A DNA stretch of 44,286 nucleotides from Butyrivibrio sp. (GTDB lineage: Bacteria; Bacillota; Clostridia; Lachnospirales; Lachnospiraceae): contig SVGA01000027.1 in the NCBI GenBank assembly GCA_015056575.1, positions 1-44,286 of the forward strand, given 5' to 3'. A model generated the notes under the pieces. That model had not been told where the DNA came from and searched no databases. It saw only the letters and a list, made by a program, of their open reading frames with translations. Below, piece by piece: positions 1 through 7,843 of this stretch (positions are counted from its first letter, which is position 1; every line of letters begins with the position of its first letter). Position numbers and translations under genes: made by a program.

Positions 1-81
1 TAAGTTCTGTAAAACAGAATTAACACTTATAAACACTGAATTTCAGTCAAATGCAGAATTTACCTTTTCTTTTAACGTTTC

Positions 82-114
82 AAAAAAAGAGCCAGGACAA
101 TCTGTCTTGGCTCT
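82..114 (-). terminator. Intrinsic terminator after the aldo/keto reductase operon
   Basis: Read on the minus strand, a 12-bp stem (arms 88-99 and 103-114, one G-T pair) closes a three-base loop and is followed by seven Ts (82-88). It lies about 90 bases beyond the stop of the aldo/keto reductase gene and fits as the end of the flavodoxin operon. I see nothing else in bases 1-206. Confidence 0.85.
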
Positions 115-206
115 GCTGAACAAGGCTTTCGCCCTTCAGATTAGCACCGGATACTGAGAAGACTCTTACCATTCTCTGTGTCATCTTGAAATTTTTGTTT
201 TTCATT

Positions 207-1040
207 TTAAAAGTCCGGCTTCCATGCCGCAAAGCCTGCCAGCTGTTCGTCCGTGCGGTGATAATATCTCTCACCCTTATCAAGTTTTGCTATCTCTACC
301 ATTTCATCATCTGTAAGCTTGAAATCGAGAATGTCCAGATTATCCTTTATGTGCTCAACATTTTTACTTCCCGGGATTACAACAAATCCCATCTGAGTAT
401 GCCAACGAAGGATAATCTGAGCCGGGCTCTTTCCATATTTCTTGCCAAACTCCACAAATACCGGCTCATTTATGAGAGACTTGTCTCCGTGACCAAGAGG
501 ATACCAACTCATCAGTTTGATGTCATACTTATCGAGAGTCTTACGAAGCTCTTTCTGTGTGAAATATGGATGTGCCTCTACCTGAATAAACTGGGGAACA
601 ATCTCCCACTTCGTCTGAAGTTCTTCGATATATTTTCCCTCAAAATTGGAGATACCGATGGACTTTGCCTTTCCTTCCTTATAGGCCTTCTCAAGCTGTC
701 TGTATCCGGCGAGCCAATTCCCTGCAGGCTGATGGATGTATAACAGATCCACATAGTCCACACCAAGGCGCTCAAGCGTTTCATCTACGGCGTTCTCATT
801 CTCATACTCACTGGGCCAGAGCTTTGTGGACAGGAAGATCTCTTCCCTCTTTACACCGCTGTCCTTCATGCCTATTCCTACCGCACGCTCATTTACATAC
901 GCATTGGCTGTATCTATGAGACGATAGCCCATCTTTAGTGCTTCTCTGACGCTATTCTCTGCATCTGCAGGCGCAAGCATAAAGGTCCCGATCCCGACTA
1001 CCGGGCATTCCAGTTTGTTGTTTAAGATCACGTTTTCCAT
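207..1040 (-). CDS. Aldo/keto reductase
   Basis: This is a cytosolic NAD(P)H-dependent oxidoreductase of the aldo/keto reductase superfamily, 277 residues, a normal length. The catalytic tetrad is visible as D43 and Y48 (LIDTANAY), K73 (STKLWP) and H103 (YIHQPAG). The nucleotide-binding end VIPGSKNVEHIKDN is present near residue 220. The substrate cannot be read from sequence; small aldehydes or keto acids are usual. The ATG has a GGGAG ribosome-binding site ten bases upstream. It is the last gene of a minus-strand operon with a flavodoxin and a SnoaL-like protein, divergent from a LysR regulator, which suggests a redox or electrophile-stress response. The operon role is inference. Confidence 0.93.
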   Translation of the reverse strand: MENVILNNKLECPVVGIGTFMLAPADAENSVREALKMGYRLIDTANAYVNERAVGIGMKDSGVKREEIFLSTKLWPSEYENENAVDETLERLGVDYVDLLYIHQPAGNWLAGYRQLEKAYKEGKAKSIGISNFEGKYIEELQTKWEIVPQFIQVEAHPYFTQKELRKTLDKYDIKLMSWYPLGHGDKSLINEPVFVEFGKKYGKSPAQIILRWHTQMGFVVIPGSKNVEHIKDNLDILDFKLTDDEMVEIAKLDKGERYYHRTDEQLAGFAAWKPDF

Positions 1041-1059
1041 TGTGTTAAATCTCCCTTCT

Positions 1060-1428
1060 TTAATATGTTGATGCCTTGGAGCTTGTAAATTTCCAGTTTC
1101 CGTTTTCTTTTTTCAGTGTAAAATCCCCCTGTAATCTCCACTTATTCCTCCCGCCACCGTATACGGCAGCAACTACTCTGCTTTTTCCTATCATTGTTGC
1201 CTCATCACCACGGATTCTGACTATAATATCATCATGCTCGGCTGAGTAATAATTGAAAGTCCCATTTTTTAATTCCTTTAAAAACTCATCAGCAGACTGC
1301 TTCACACCGGTCATATGATAAAGGCTATAGTCTGAAGCCATAAGATTTCTAAGACCCTCTATATTTTTCTCTATCATGTAGTCCCAATAATCTTTATACA
1401 GTTCTGAAATTTTTACTTCCTCACCCAT
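1060..1428 (-). CDS. SnoaL-like (NTF2-fold) protein
   Basis: About 122 residues with the pattern of the SnoaL/DUF4440 branch of the NTF2-like superfamily: an N-terminal helical part (ISELYKDYWDYMIEKN), the LMASDYSLYHMTG segment, and a C-terminal sheet ending WRLQGDFTLKKENGNWKF. These small cone-shaped proteins bind or isomerise small hydrophobic molecules; no specific reaction can be assigned. I start it at the ATG at 1428, which has AGAAGG seven to twelve bases upstream. An ATG 30 bases earlier would overlap the end of the acetyltransferase remnant and has no good site. It lies 19 bases before the aldo/keto reductase gene, in the same operon. Confidence 0.8.
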   Translation of the reverse strand: MGEEVKISELYKDYWDYMIEKNIEGLRNLMASDYSLYHMTGVKQSADEFLKELKNGTFNYYSAEHDDIIVRIRGDEATMIGKSRVVAAVYGGGRNKWRLQGDFTLKKENGNWKFTSSKASTY

Positions 1429-1432
1429 ATCT

Positions 1433-1630
1433 TTATTCCTTCTGTTCTGCAGAATCAAGCATCTTAATTACCTTGGCAGGCACTCCTCCCACAACCGCAT
1501 AAGCCGGTATGTCTTTTGTAACTACAGCACCTGCTCCGACTACTGCGTACTCTCCGATGGTAACACCCGGGCAAATCGTCACGTTCATACCAAGCCATGC
1601 ATTTTTCTTCCCTCCGAACCTTATATTGTC
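1433..1630 (-). pseudogene. C-terminal remnant of a hexapeptide-repeat O-acetyltransferase
   Basis: Between the flavodoxin stop and the SnoaL-like gene, the minus strand has 65 in-frame codons ending in TAA. They encode the C-terminal part of a maltose/galactoside O-acetyltransferase-type left-handed beta-helix protein: [18 protein letters not shown], then [20 protein letters not shown], then GVPAKVIK. The N-terminal two thirds, including the catalytic His region, are missing and no start codon with a ribosome-binding site is present. The frame runs directly on from the flavodoxin stop codon. It is best explained as a deletion scar of a former operon member. Confidence 0.85.
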
Positions 1631-2152
1631 TTACATAATCCCATTTGCCTTAAACCACTGCTCTACCGCGGCTTTTGAGCTTGGTGCCTGACTTCCTGTA
1701 ATAGGAAGCCCTCTCTTGACCTCTGCGCCTTTGGCATATTTTTTTACATCGCTCTCACTGGAGCCCATACCGCTTCCTTCATTTGTGCAAAGAGGAAGAA
1801 TTGTTTTACCGGTGAAATCATATTTCTCTAAGAATGTCGCTACAGCCATCGGAAATGTTCCCCAATAATTAGGATATCCAAGAACGATGATGTCATAATC
1901 ATCAATGCTTTCAAGATAGTTCGTAAGCTCCGGTCTTGCGTTATTCTGTTTGTCCTTCTTTGCTTCATCTATGCAGGTCATATATACCGGTGAATAGGGA
2001 TCCTTCATCTCGATCTTAAAGGTATCCGCTTCGATAAGTTCCTTCATGAGATTGACCACGATCTCAGTATTTCCGACCTTTACATATCTCATTGCTCCGC
2101 CGAAATAGTTCTCATCTGCTCTTGAAAAGAATGCTATAAGCGTTTTTGCCAT
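1631..2152 (-). CDS. Flavodoxin
   Basis: A 173-residue flavodoxin-family protein, a small FMN-binding electron carrier or NAD(P)H:quinone reductase-like enzyme of the cytosol. The N-terminal strand and phosphate region (KTLIAFFSRADENYFGG) are a degenerate form of the usual S/T-x-T-G-x-T loop. YPNYWGTFPMAVATFLEKYDF and LPLCTNEGSGMGSS match the two isoalloxazine-flanking loops of the long-insert flavodoxins common in Clostridia. I start it at the ATG at 2152 because GGAGG lies eight bases upstream; the ATG 15 bases earlier overlaps that GGAGG. It is the first gene of its operon and divergent from the LysR gene. Confidence 0.9.
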   Translation of the reverse strand: MAKTLIAFFSRADENYFGGAMRYVKVGNTEIVVNLMKELIEADTFKIEMKDPYSPVYMTCIDEAKKDKQNNARPELTNYLESIDDYDIIVLGYPNYWGTFPMAVATFLEKYDFTGKTILPLCTNEGSGMGSSESDVKKYAKGAEVKRGLPITGSQAPSSKAAVEQWFKANGIM

Positions 2153-2251
2153 GTCCGTATCCTCCATTTGTCAATTATCAGCTTCAGTACTGTCTATTTG
2201 TTTTTCTGTTTACATTCTCACACAGACAGGTTATTATGTCCAATAGAAAGG

Positions 2252-2280
2252 TTAAATATCTTATTTAATTTTTAAATATC
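2252..2280. promoter_or_regulatory. Candidate LysR-type operator in the divergent promoter region
   Basis: The 147-base gap between flavodoxin and the LysR gene holds the 15-base dyad ATTTAATTTTTAAAT at 2263-2277, which fits the T-N11-A LysR box. It is flanked by a direct repeat TTAAATATC (2252-2260 and 2272-2280) spaced by 20 bases, about two helical turns. The region is very AT-rich, so a chance match is possible. Confidence 0.45.
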
Positions 2281-2299
2281 ACAACCAGCGGAGGTTCTT

Positions 2300-3187
2300 A
2301 TGACCACAAAACAGATAGATTACTGCATAGAACTTGCCAGAACACAGAGCTTTTCAAGAGGTTCCGAGAACCTGTTTGTCAGCCAGCCTACCTTTTCCTA
2401 TCAGATAAAGCTCCTGGAAGAAGAAGTGGGCTTTGATATCTTTGAAAGAAACGGTAAGGGAGCAACGCTTACTCCCGCAGGTCAGCAGTTTGTAAGTTTT
2501 CTGGTTAATATGCGTGAAGATATGAAACGAGCCATCGAGCAGGGACAGAATTTCAGTGCCAGGTACAAAGACAGCATCAGCATCAGCCTTATGGCAAGGC
2601 AGGCTATATACTTCCTGCCTGAAGCCATCCGTAAATTTGAAGAAGGACAGACACACGTACAGATCACTCCGAAGTTTCAATATGGCGGCGGTATGGACTC
2701 ATTCTTAAAAAACGAGGTCGACGTACTTTTTACTCTAAAAGAACATACAAAACAGCTCGCAGGCACAGTTGTCCACGAGCTGTTCAAAAGTCACATATAT
2801 TTAATTACTGACAAAGATGATCCCCTCGCCTCAAAGAACATCATTACCGACGAAGATATCTATGGGAGAACCCTTATGGTCGGAGGCGGATCCCCGGCAC
2901 TTCTTCGTTCAGTTCAGCAAAAGCTTATGTCATCGGGCAAGATATCCTATTTCAACAGTCCCGATCACGAAACCACCCTTACAAATGTGGCTGCCGGGCG
3001 AGGCATATGTCTTGCCCCCGGATTCTTAAATGATCACAGCGGACAGTTTGTCTGGATTCCCTATGACTGCAAGGACACCTTTGACTGCGTGCTATGCACA
3101 CACAAGACCGACAGTCGCGAAAGCCTGCAGGTGTTCATCAGCACACTGAAGCAGCTATACAATGAGGCCATTGCTTTCCCTCTGTAA
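2300..3187 (+). CDS. LysR-family transcriptional regulator
   Basis: A 295-residue LysR-type regulator, normal length. The N-terminal winged helix-turn-helix spans about residues 1-60 (FSRGSENLFVSQPTFSYQIKLLEEEVG, then the wing FERNGKGATLTPAG). The rest is a periplasmic-binding-protein-like effector domain. GGAGG precedes the ATG by five bases. Divergent orientation from the flavodoxin/SnoaL/aldo-keto reductase operon makes that operon the likely target, probably responding to redox or an electrophilic metabolite; the effector is unknown. Confidence 0.94.
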   Translation: MTTKQIDYCIELARTQSFSRGSENLFVSQPTFSYQIKLLEEEVGFDIFERNGKGATLTPAGQQFVSFLVNMREDMKRAIEQGQNFSARYKDSISISLMARQAIYFLPEAIRKFEEGQTHVQITPKFQYGGGMDSFLKNEVDVLFTLKEHTKQLAGTVVHELFKSHIYLITDKDDPLASKNIITDEDIYGRTLMVGGGSPALLRSVQQKLMSSGKISYFNSPDHETTLTNVAAGRGICLAPGFLNDHSGQFVWIPYDCKDTFDCVLCTHKTDSRESLQVFISTLKQLYNEAIAFPL

Positions 3188-3292
3188 GCGAAGCCAAGAT
3201 TTGGATATTTGCCAACCACCGTGTCCGGAAAGAATTCTCTCCGTTAAACGAGATTACTCCTCCTGCTTGAGACCTTGAAACATATTGTCAGA

Positions 3293-5026
3293 TTACATTT
3301 TCCAGTTTTGTGATATAAGCTGCTGTGCAGTCATTCGCTTATATATGCTTTCATATCCTGACAGATATTCAGGACTGCCCTGTTCGGCAACCGTTCCGTC
3401 CTTAAGCACAACAATGTGATCTGCTTTCGCGATGGTTCTCATACGATGGGCAATGATCATAACCGTCTTGTTTTTTATCAGTCTGGACAACGCTTCCTGT
3501 ATCATCGTTTCATTCTCCGCATCAAGAGAAGCAGTTGCTTCATCGAGAAGTATCACGGGTGCATTTTTAAGAAAGGCTCTCGCTATTGATATCCTCTGTC
3601 TTTCTCCACCCGACAGTTCACTTCCGTTCTCTCCTATATTTGTGTTGTACTGATCCGGAAGACGCTTTACGAACTCATCACAGTTTGCAAGTCTTGCAGC
3701 CTCCATGACCTCTTCATCCGTAGCTCCGTTCCTGCCGATCCTGATATTCTCCATAACCGAATTATTAAACAGTGTCACATCCTGGAATACAATTGAGTAG
3801 TTTGAAAGCAGGGTTTCCGGATCCACTTTGGAGATATCTTCTCCTCCGAGCGTGATCTTCCCCTCGTTCACGTCCCAGAATCTCGCCGCCAGTCTTGATA
3901 TGGTAGTCTTTCCTCCGCCGGAAGGACCGATGAGAGCCGTTACCTGTCCCTGTTTCGCAGTGAAGCTGACATCCTTAAGCACGTCCGTATTGTCATCATA
4001 CTTAAATCCTACATGATCAAATACGATGTCATAACCATCATTTTTCAGTTCATCCGAACCTGTCTGGATTTCATGAGAAAGCACCTCATCCAGACGCTCG
4101 CACTGTATGCCGGTCGCTATGATCGCAGCAAAGTTCTGCAGTGAAATTTCCATAGGAGCATACAGTCTTGATACAAGCATAAGGAACATAAAGAAGGTAA
4201 GCAGATCTATATCTCCCTTTGCAAAAAGCGATCCTCCAACTACAGCAGTCGTACCTATGCCGAGTTTTAAAATGATCGCCGCCGAATTGACATATACGGC
4301 CATTTTTAATTCTGTAAACAGAGCAAACTTCTCAACTTTTTTGATCTTACCGTCAAGTTCCTCCATATATTTTTCCTGAGCATTGTTGGCTCTCAGATCT
4401 CTGATCGATTCCAGGCATTCCTGTATGCCATCCGCCATTTCCAGCTTAACAGCCTGGTTCTTTCGTACTGCTCTTTTTTCCGCTCCTGCGCAGGTGATCA
4501 CAATGATGAATGCAACCGGGATCACCCAGAAACTGGCAAGCACCATTCTCCAGTCAAAGAAGAAAAACAGACTGGTCCCCATGATACACACAGATATCAC
4601 CGCACCGATCAGCTCGGGTATCCAGTGACTTGATGCCGTTTCGATCATGGCACAGTCTCCCATGATGTTTGTGGTAAGATCTGCGATATTCTTCTTCCCA
4701 AAATAGGAAAGAGGGAGCTTTCTCAGTTTTTCCGCTATTGACGTTCTTCTGACTCCGCTCTCCCTATAGGTAGTCAGAAACGTTGCATTGTATTGAATAA
4801 AGTTGGTGATGAATACCATAACGATCACGATCACAGAACCGATTATATAAAATGGTATCCTGCTTTTGCTTAAGCTATTTTCCAAAAGATCCTTTATAAG
4901 CGTATACAGGATCCCTGCCGTCATCATAAGAACAATATTGGTAATGGTCACACTCACGCTTGCTTTGACCATATCCACCGCACCCTGCCTTGAAAGCGCA
5001 TATTTATGCTGTAATCTCTCTATCAT
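3293..5026 (-). CDS. ABC transporter, fused permease and ATPase (second half-transporter)
   Basis: About 577 residues with an N-terminal type IV exporter membrane domain of six helices (roughly residues 15-310) and a C-terminal ATPase. Walker A GPSGGGKTT lies near residue 367, with the signature LSGGERQR, Walker B VILLDEAT, D-loop SLDAENE and H-loop IAHRM. All catalytic residues look intact. It follows a second half-transporter directly, so the two should form a heterodimer; this pairing is typical of clostridial YbtPQ/IrtAB-like or multidrug exporters next to a TetR regulator. I place the start at the ATG at 5026, with AAGGTGGG upstream; an ATG at 5047 overlapping the previous gene is the alternative. 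The substrate is unknown. Confidence 0.93.
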   Translation of the reverse strand: MIERLQHKYALSRQGAVDMVKASVSVTITNIVLMMTAGILYTLIKDLLENSLSKSRIPFYIIGSVIVIVMVFITNFIQYNATFLTTYRESGVRRTSIAEKLRKLPLSYFGKKNIADLTTNIMGDCAMIETASSHWIPELIGAVISVCIMGTSLFFFFDWRMVLASFWVIPVAFIIVITCAGAEKRAVRKNQAVKLEMADGIQECLESIRDLRANNAQEKYMEELDGKIKKVEKFALFTELKMAVYVNSAAIILKLGIGTTAVVGGSLFAKGDIDLLTFFMFLMLVSRLYAPMEISLQNFAAIIATGIQCERLDEVLSHEIQTGSDELKNDGYDIVFDHVGFKYDDNTDVLKDVSFTAKQGQVTALIGPSGGGKTTISRLAARFWDVNEGKITLGGEDISKVDPETLLSNYSIVFQDVTLFNNSVMENIRIGRNGATDEEVMEAARLANCDEFVKRLPDQYNTNIGENGSELSGGERQRISIARAFLKNAPVILLDEATASLDAENETMIQEALSRLIKNKTVMIIAHRMRTIAKADHIVVLKDGTVAEQGSPEYLSGYESIYKRMTAQQLISQNWKM

Positions 5027-5028
5027 CT

Positions 5029-6792
5029 TCACGCACCCACCTTCCATTCGATTGATCTGGTATACTCGTCAAACATATGCTTATACAAGCCGCCTTTACA
5101 CATCAGTTCTTCGTGATTTCCGGATTCGATGCACTTTCCGTCATCCATAACGAATATCCTGTCCGCATTCATAACGGTGCTGAGTCTGTGCGCTATCATG
5201 ATAAGAGTCTTGTTCTTCGAAAGCTCTTCAAACGCTGCCTGAACCTTAGTCTCATTATCCGGGTCGGCAAACGCAGTTGCTTCGTCAAGGATCAATATCG
5301 GAGCATCTTTTAAGAAAGCTCTTGCTATTGTGATCCTCTGCTGCTCTCCTCCCGAGAGATAAGTTCCTTTTTCTCCCAATATCGTATGTATTCCATCAGG
5401 AAGTTTTTCGATGATATCCATACACTGAGCCTTTCTGAGTGCCTCAAGAACTTCAGCTTCACTTGCATCCGGTTTTGCCATCCGAACATTTTCCAAAATT
5501 GATTTCTTTATCAGTCTGCTGTCCTGAAAAACAAAAGAAACAAGGTCCATAAGTGTCTTGGATGAAAGATCATTTACATTTACACCACCTATCAGGATCT
5601 CGCCTTTTGTCACATCAAAAAATCTGACCATCAGTTCTGCCAATGTGGTCTTTCCGGAGCCGGACGGTCCGACTAACGCAACATGCTCACCGGGCTTAAT
5701 TGAAAGAGTTACGTCTTCTACCGCATCTCTGTTTGCGCCCTTATAACGATATGAAACATTTTTTAGTTCGATCCTGTGATCTGCGATCTTCCCGTCTGAC
5801 CTTCCTTCTGCGAGCGGCTCGATCTCCATGATCTTATCCACTCTCTTAAGAGCATCGATCAGCGTCATCTCCGCCTCTCCGGAATATGCAATCTTGGTAA
5901 GAGCTATCGTCACAAGCGGAGTGATTATAATGTAATACATGATATTCAGGATAGCAGCATTATCCACGCCGTTCTTAGTAACCACGAAAGCAGCAATAAC
6001 GATAAATGCAAATATGGCATTGATGCATGTCATAAAGCCTGCCATAGGAAACCTGAGCGACAGTGTATAATCCGTTGCCCACTTTCCAAAACCGTCTATG
6101 CATCCCTTAAACCTCTTGAATGAATGTACGGTCTGCCCGAAAGTCTTTACTACCGGAACACCGCGTACATACTCGGTCGCTTCACTGCTCATGTTCTCAA
6201 GTGCATCCTGATACTCCTTCATTTTTACCTGCATGCCCTTCGTCATCATTGACGTCAAACACGCAAATCCGATCAGTGCCGGGATCATGCATATTAGTCC
6301 TATCTTCCAGTTAAAAGCAAATACCAGCACGAGCAAACCCACCGGTGTGACAGCAGCAACCGTCTTATCCGGCAGATTATGTGCGATATATGTTTCCGTT
6401 GCCGCCGTGGAATCGTTTACAATCCTTCTGATCTTACCCGTACCATCTTCATCAAAGACCCCAAGGGGAAGTGTGATGATCCTGCGCATCAAACCGCTCC
6501 TCATGTTGGCCTGCACACGAAATGCCGCTATATGCGTACAGAAAAGGGCAATGATGTATACGAGCAAAGCTCCGACGATCAATACGACGGCAGACCATGC
6601 ATACATCTTAATATCATCTAAGTTCTCACCATTTACCGCTGTCCTGATTATCTTCCAAAGCTCATAATAAGGGATCAATGTCATTACAGCGCTAACAGCT
6701 GCCAGACACCTTCCCATAGTGATAAGGTTCTTATACCCTCCGGCATACTCCCTGATCAGCTTCATATGATCATACTTTTCCGTCTTTCCCAA
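5029..6792 (-). CDS. ABC transporter, fused permease and ATPase (first half-transporter)
   Basis: A 587-residue half-transporter: six membrane helices (about residues 20-310) then an ATPase with Walker A GPSGSGKTT at 375-383, signature LSGGEQQR, Walker B LILDEAT and H-loop IAHRL. The D-loop region reads AFADPDNE instead of the usual SALD form, a variant seen in the siderophore-type IrtA/YbtP group, and IPYYELWKI near residue 39 also fits that group. The start is a TTG with AGGAGG nine bases upstream; the first ATG is nine codons in and lacks a site. It is first in a two-gene operon behind a TetR operator. Export of a toxic compound or handling of a siderophore-like molecule are both possible. 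Confidence 0.93.
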   Translation of the reverse strand: MGKTEKYDHMKLIREYAGGYKNLITMGRCLAAVSAVMTLIPYYELWKIIRTAVNGENLDDIKMYAWSAVVLIVGALLVYIIALFCTHIAAFRVQANMRSGLMRRIITLPLGVFDEDGTGKIRRIVNDSTAATETYIAHNLPDKTVAAVTPVGLLVLVFAFNWKIGLICMIPALIGFACLTSMMTKGMQVKMKEYQDALENMSSEATEYVRGVPVVKTFGQTVHSFKRFKGCIDGFGKWATDYTLSLRFPMAGFMTCINAIFAFIVIAAFVVTKNGVDNAAILNIMYYIIITPLVTIALTKIAYSGEAEMTLIDALKRVDKIMEIEPLAEGRSDGKIADHRIELKNVSYRYKGANRDAVEDVTLSIKPGEHVALVGPSGSGKTTLAELMVRFFDVTKGEILIGGVNVNDLSSKTLMDLVSFVFQDSRLIKKSILENVRMAKPDASEAEVLEALRKAQCMDIIEKLPDGIHTILGEKGTYLSGGEQQRITIARAFLKDAPILILDEATAFADPDNETKVQAAFEELSKNKTLIMIAHRLSTVMNADRIFVMDDGKCIESGNHEELMCKGGLYKHMFDEYTRSIEWKVGA

Positions 6793-6855
6793 CTTACATA
6801 TCCTCCTCTGTTTGTTTTATGATCTGATAACAACAGTTATCAATTGTGTATATAT

Positions 6856-6889
6856 GTTAGCTATCACTAACTCAAAATCGATAGCTAAC
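6856..6889. promoter_or_regulatory. TetR-type operator before the ABC exporter operon
   Basis: A 34-base dyad has perfect 10-base arms, GTTAGCTATC (6856-6865) and GATAGCTAAC (6880-6889). Its left part also reads GTTAG-CTATCA-CTAAC (6856-6871), a 16-base palindrome with a six-base centre. It lies 64 to 97 bases upstream of the first ABC gene. The TetR gene lies just beyond a terminator on the other side. A half copy (GTTAGCTATCA) lies upstream of the TetR gene itself at 7566-7576. Confidence 0.7.
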
Positions 6890-6890
6890 G

Positions 6891-6918
6891 AAAATAAAAA
6901 AGAGCCTTTCGGCTCTTC
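6891..6918 (-). terminator. Terminator of the TetR gene
   Basis: On the minus strand the stem AGAGCC/GGCTCT with a four-base loop is followed by TTTTTTATTTT. It begins within a few bases of the TetR stop codon and separates that gene from the ABC operon, which therefore needs the promoter carrying the operator described at 6856-6889. Confidence 0.85.
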
Positions 6919-7536
6919 TTACTTGATACCCATTATCTTCATCCATCCCGGCATGAAGAATTCCTGGACTGTATTCAGATATTTTATAACTTTTTCATCT
7001 TCGTAATCATGTATGATCGGTTCAAAACATGCTGTCAGATATGCCGAAAGCAGCATATGCAATTCCTCCTCGCCAAGTTCTGAAGTCTGATACCCTTTTC
7101 TTTTCAGATATCTTATTGCTTCCATGAATTCCTTTTGGTTATCTTCTACATAATCATGTATGAAATTTTCGTATTTGGTTCCGGCAGAGCGTGAAATAAG
7201 TAGTATGAACTCGTCTCTTCTCGGAAGGATTACTTCCTTGACCATGTCAACAAAGTTTTCGCCAAACAACTTATCATCAGATACGTTATTTTCAAGAATG
7301 CTATATTTCCTGCTTGTATGTTTCCCGGTCCATTCCTTTATGCTTTCGATCAGAGGCTCTACCGCAGCATTAAACATAGCTTCTTTATCCGCATAATGTC
7401 TGTATAGTCCTGCAGATGTCATGCCTGCTCTGGCTCCGATGCTTCTTATGGAAGCATCTTCGTAGCCCTTTTCAAGAAACTCCTCTTTAATGGCTTTCTT
7501 TACTTTTTCATGGCTTAACGTCTTATCTCTTGGCAC
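6919..7536 (-). CDS. TetR/AcrR-family regulator
   Basis: A 205-residue TetR-family repressor. The N-terminal helix-turn-helix covers about residues 8-55 (KGYEDASIRSIGARAGMTSAGLYRHYADKEAMF), followed by an all-helical ligand domain. The GTG start has GGGGAGAAGAA directly upstream. It lies upstream of the ABC exporter operon on the same strand, with its own terminator, and a shared GTTAG motif occurs in both promoter regions. I infer that it represses both itself and the exporter and is released by an exporter substrate. Confidence 0.93.
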   Translation of the reverse strand: MPRDKTLSHEKVKKAIKEEFLEKGYEDASIRSIGARAGMTSAGLYRHYADKEAMFNAAVEPLIESIKEWTGKHTSRKYSILENNVSDDKLFGENFVDMVKEVILPRRDEFILLISRSAGTKYENFIHDYVEDNQKEFMEAIRYLKRKGYQTSELGEEELHMLLSAYLTACFEPIIHDYEDEKVIKYLNTVQEFFMPGWMKIMGIK

Positions 7537-7843
7537 TTCTTCTCCCCTGACTGATTGCTATCGCTGTTAGCTATCATAGATTACTATACTTAAAACTTTT
7601 TGTCAATGAAAATCAGCCTAAATCATTTTTGAAGAAAGTATGTTTTCTCTGGAATCGGCTCCTCATTTCCAGATCATCCGGAACAAAAAGCTTTCCGGCA
7701 CTGTTTCAAGCACAAAAGCGCACCGGGCCGAAGTCATGGGATCATTTTGCCCTCGTACATTATACGCGATATAATTAAATATAGTAAATTTATCCATTTA
7801 TCGATCATTCGACCAAAACTTCTTTATGAAAAGAGGAAATCAC
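7537..7843. other. Intergenic region between TetR and MATE genes
   Basis: About 300 bases without a gene between two divergent genes. At 7556-7576 it holds two GCTATC repeats and the half-operator GTTAGCTATCA shared with the ABC promoter, placed close to the TetR start and fitting autorepression. An AT-rich stretch with TATAAT-like sequences lies at about 7760-7795 and may be the promoter of the MATE gene. A weak CCGGAA/TTCCGG dyad at about 7678-7699 has no tail. I see no coding remnant here. Confidence 0.5.

Noticed and set aside
1433..2152. Stop-codon readthrough making a flavodoxin-acetyltransferase fusion
   Set aside because: The acetyltransferase part lacks its catalytic half, so a readthrough product would have no evident use. 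A deletion scar is simpler.
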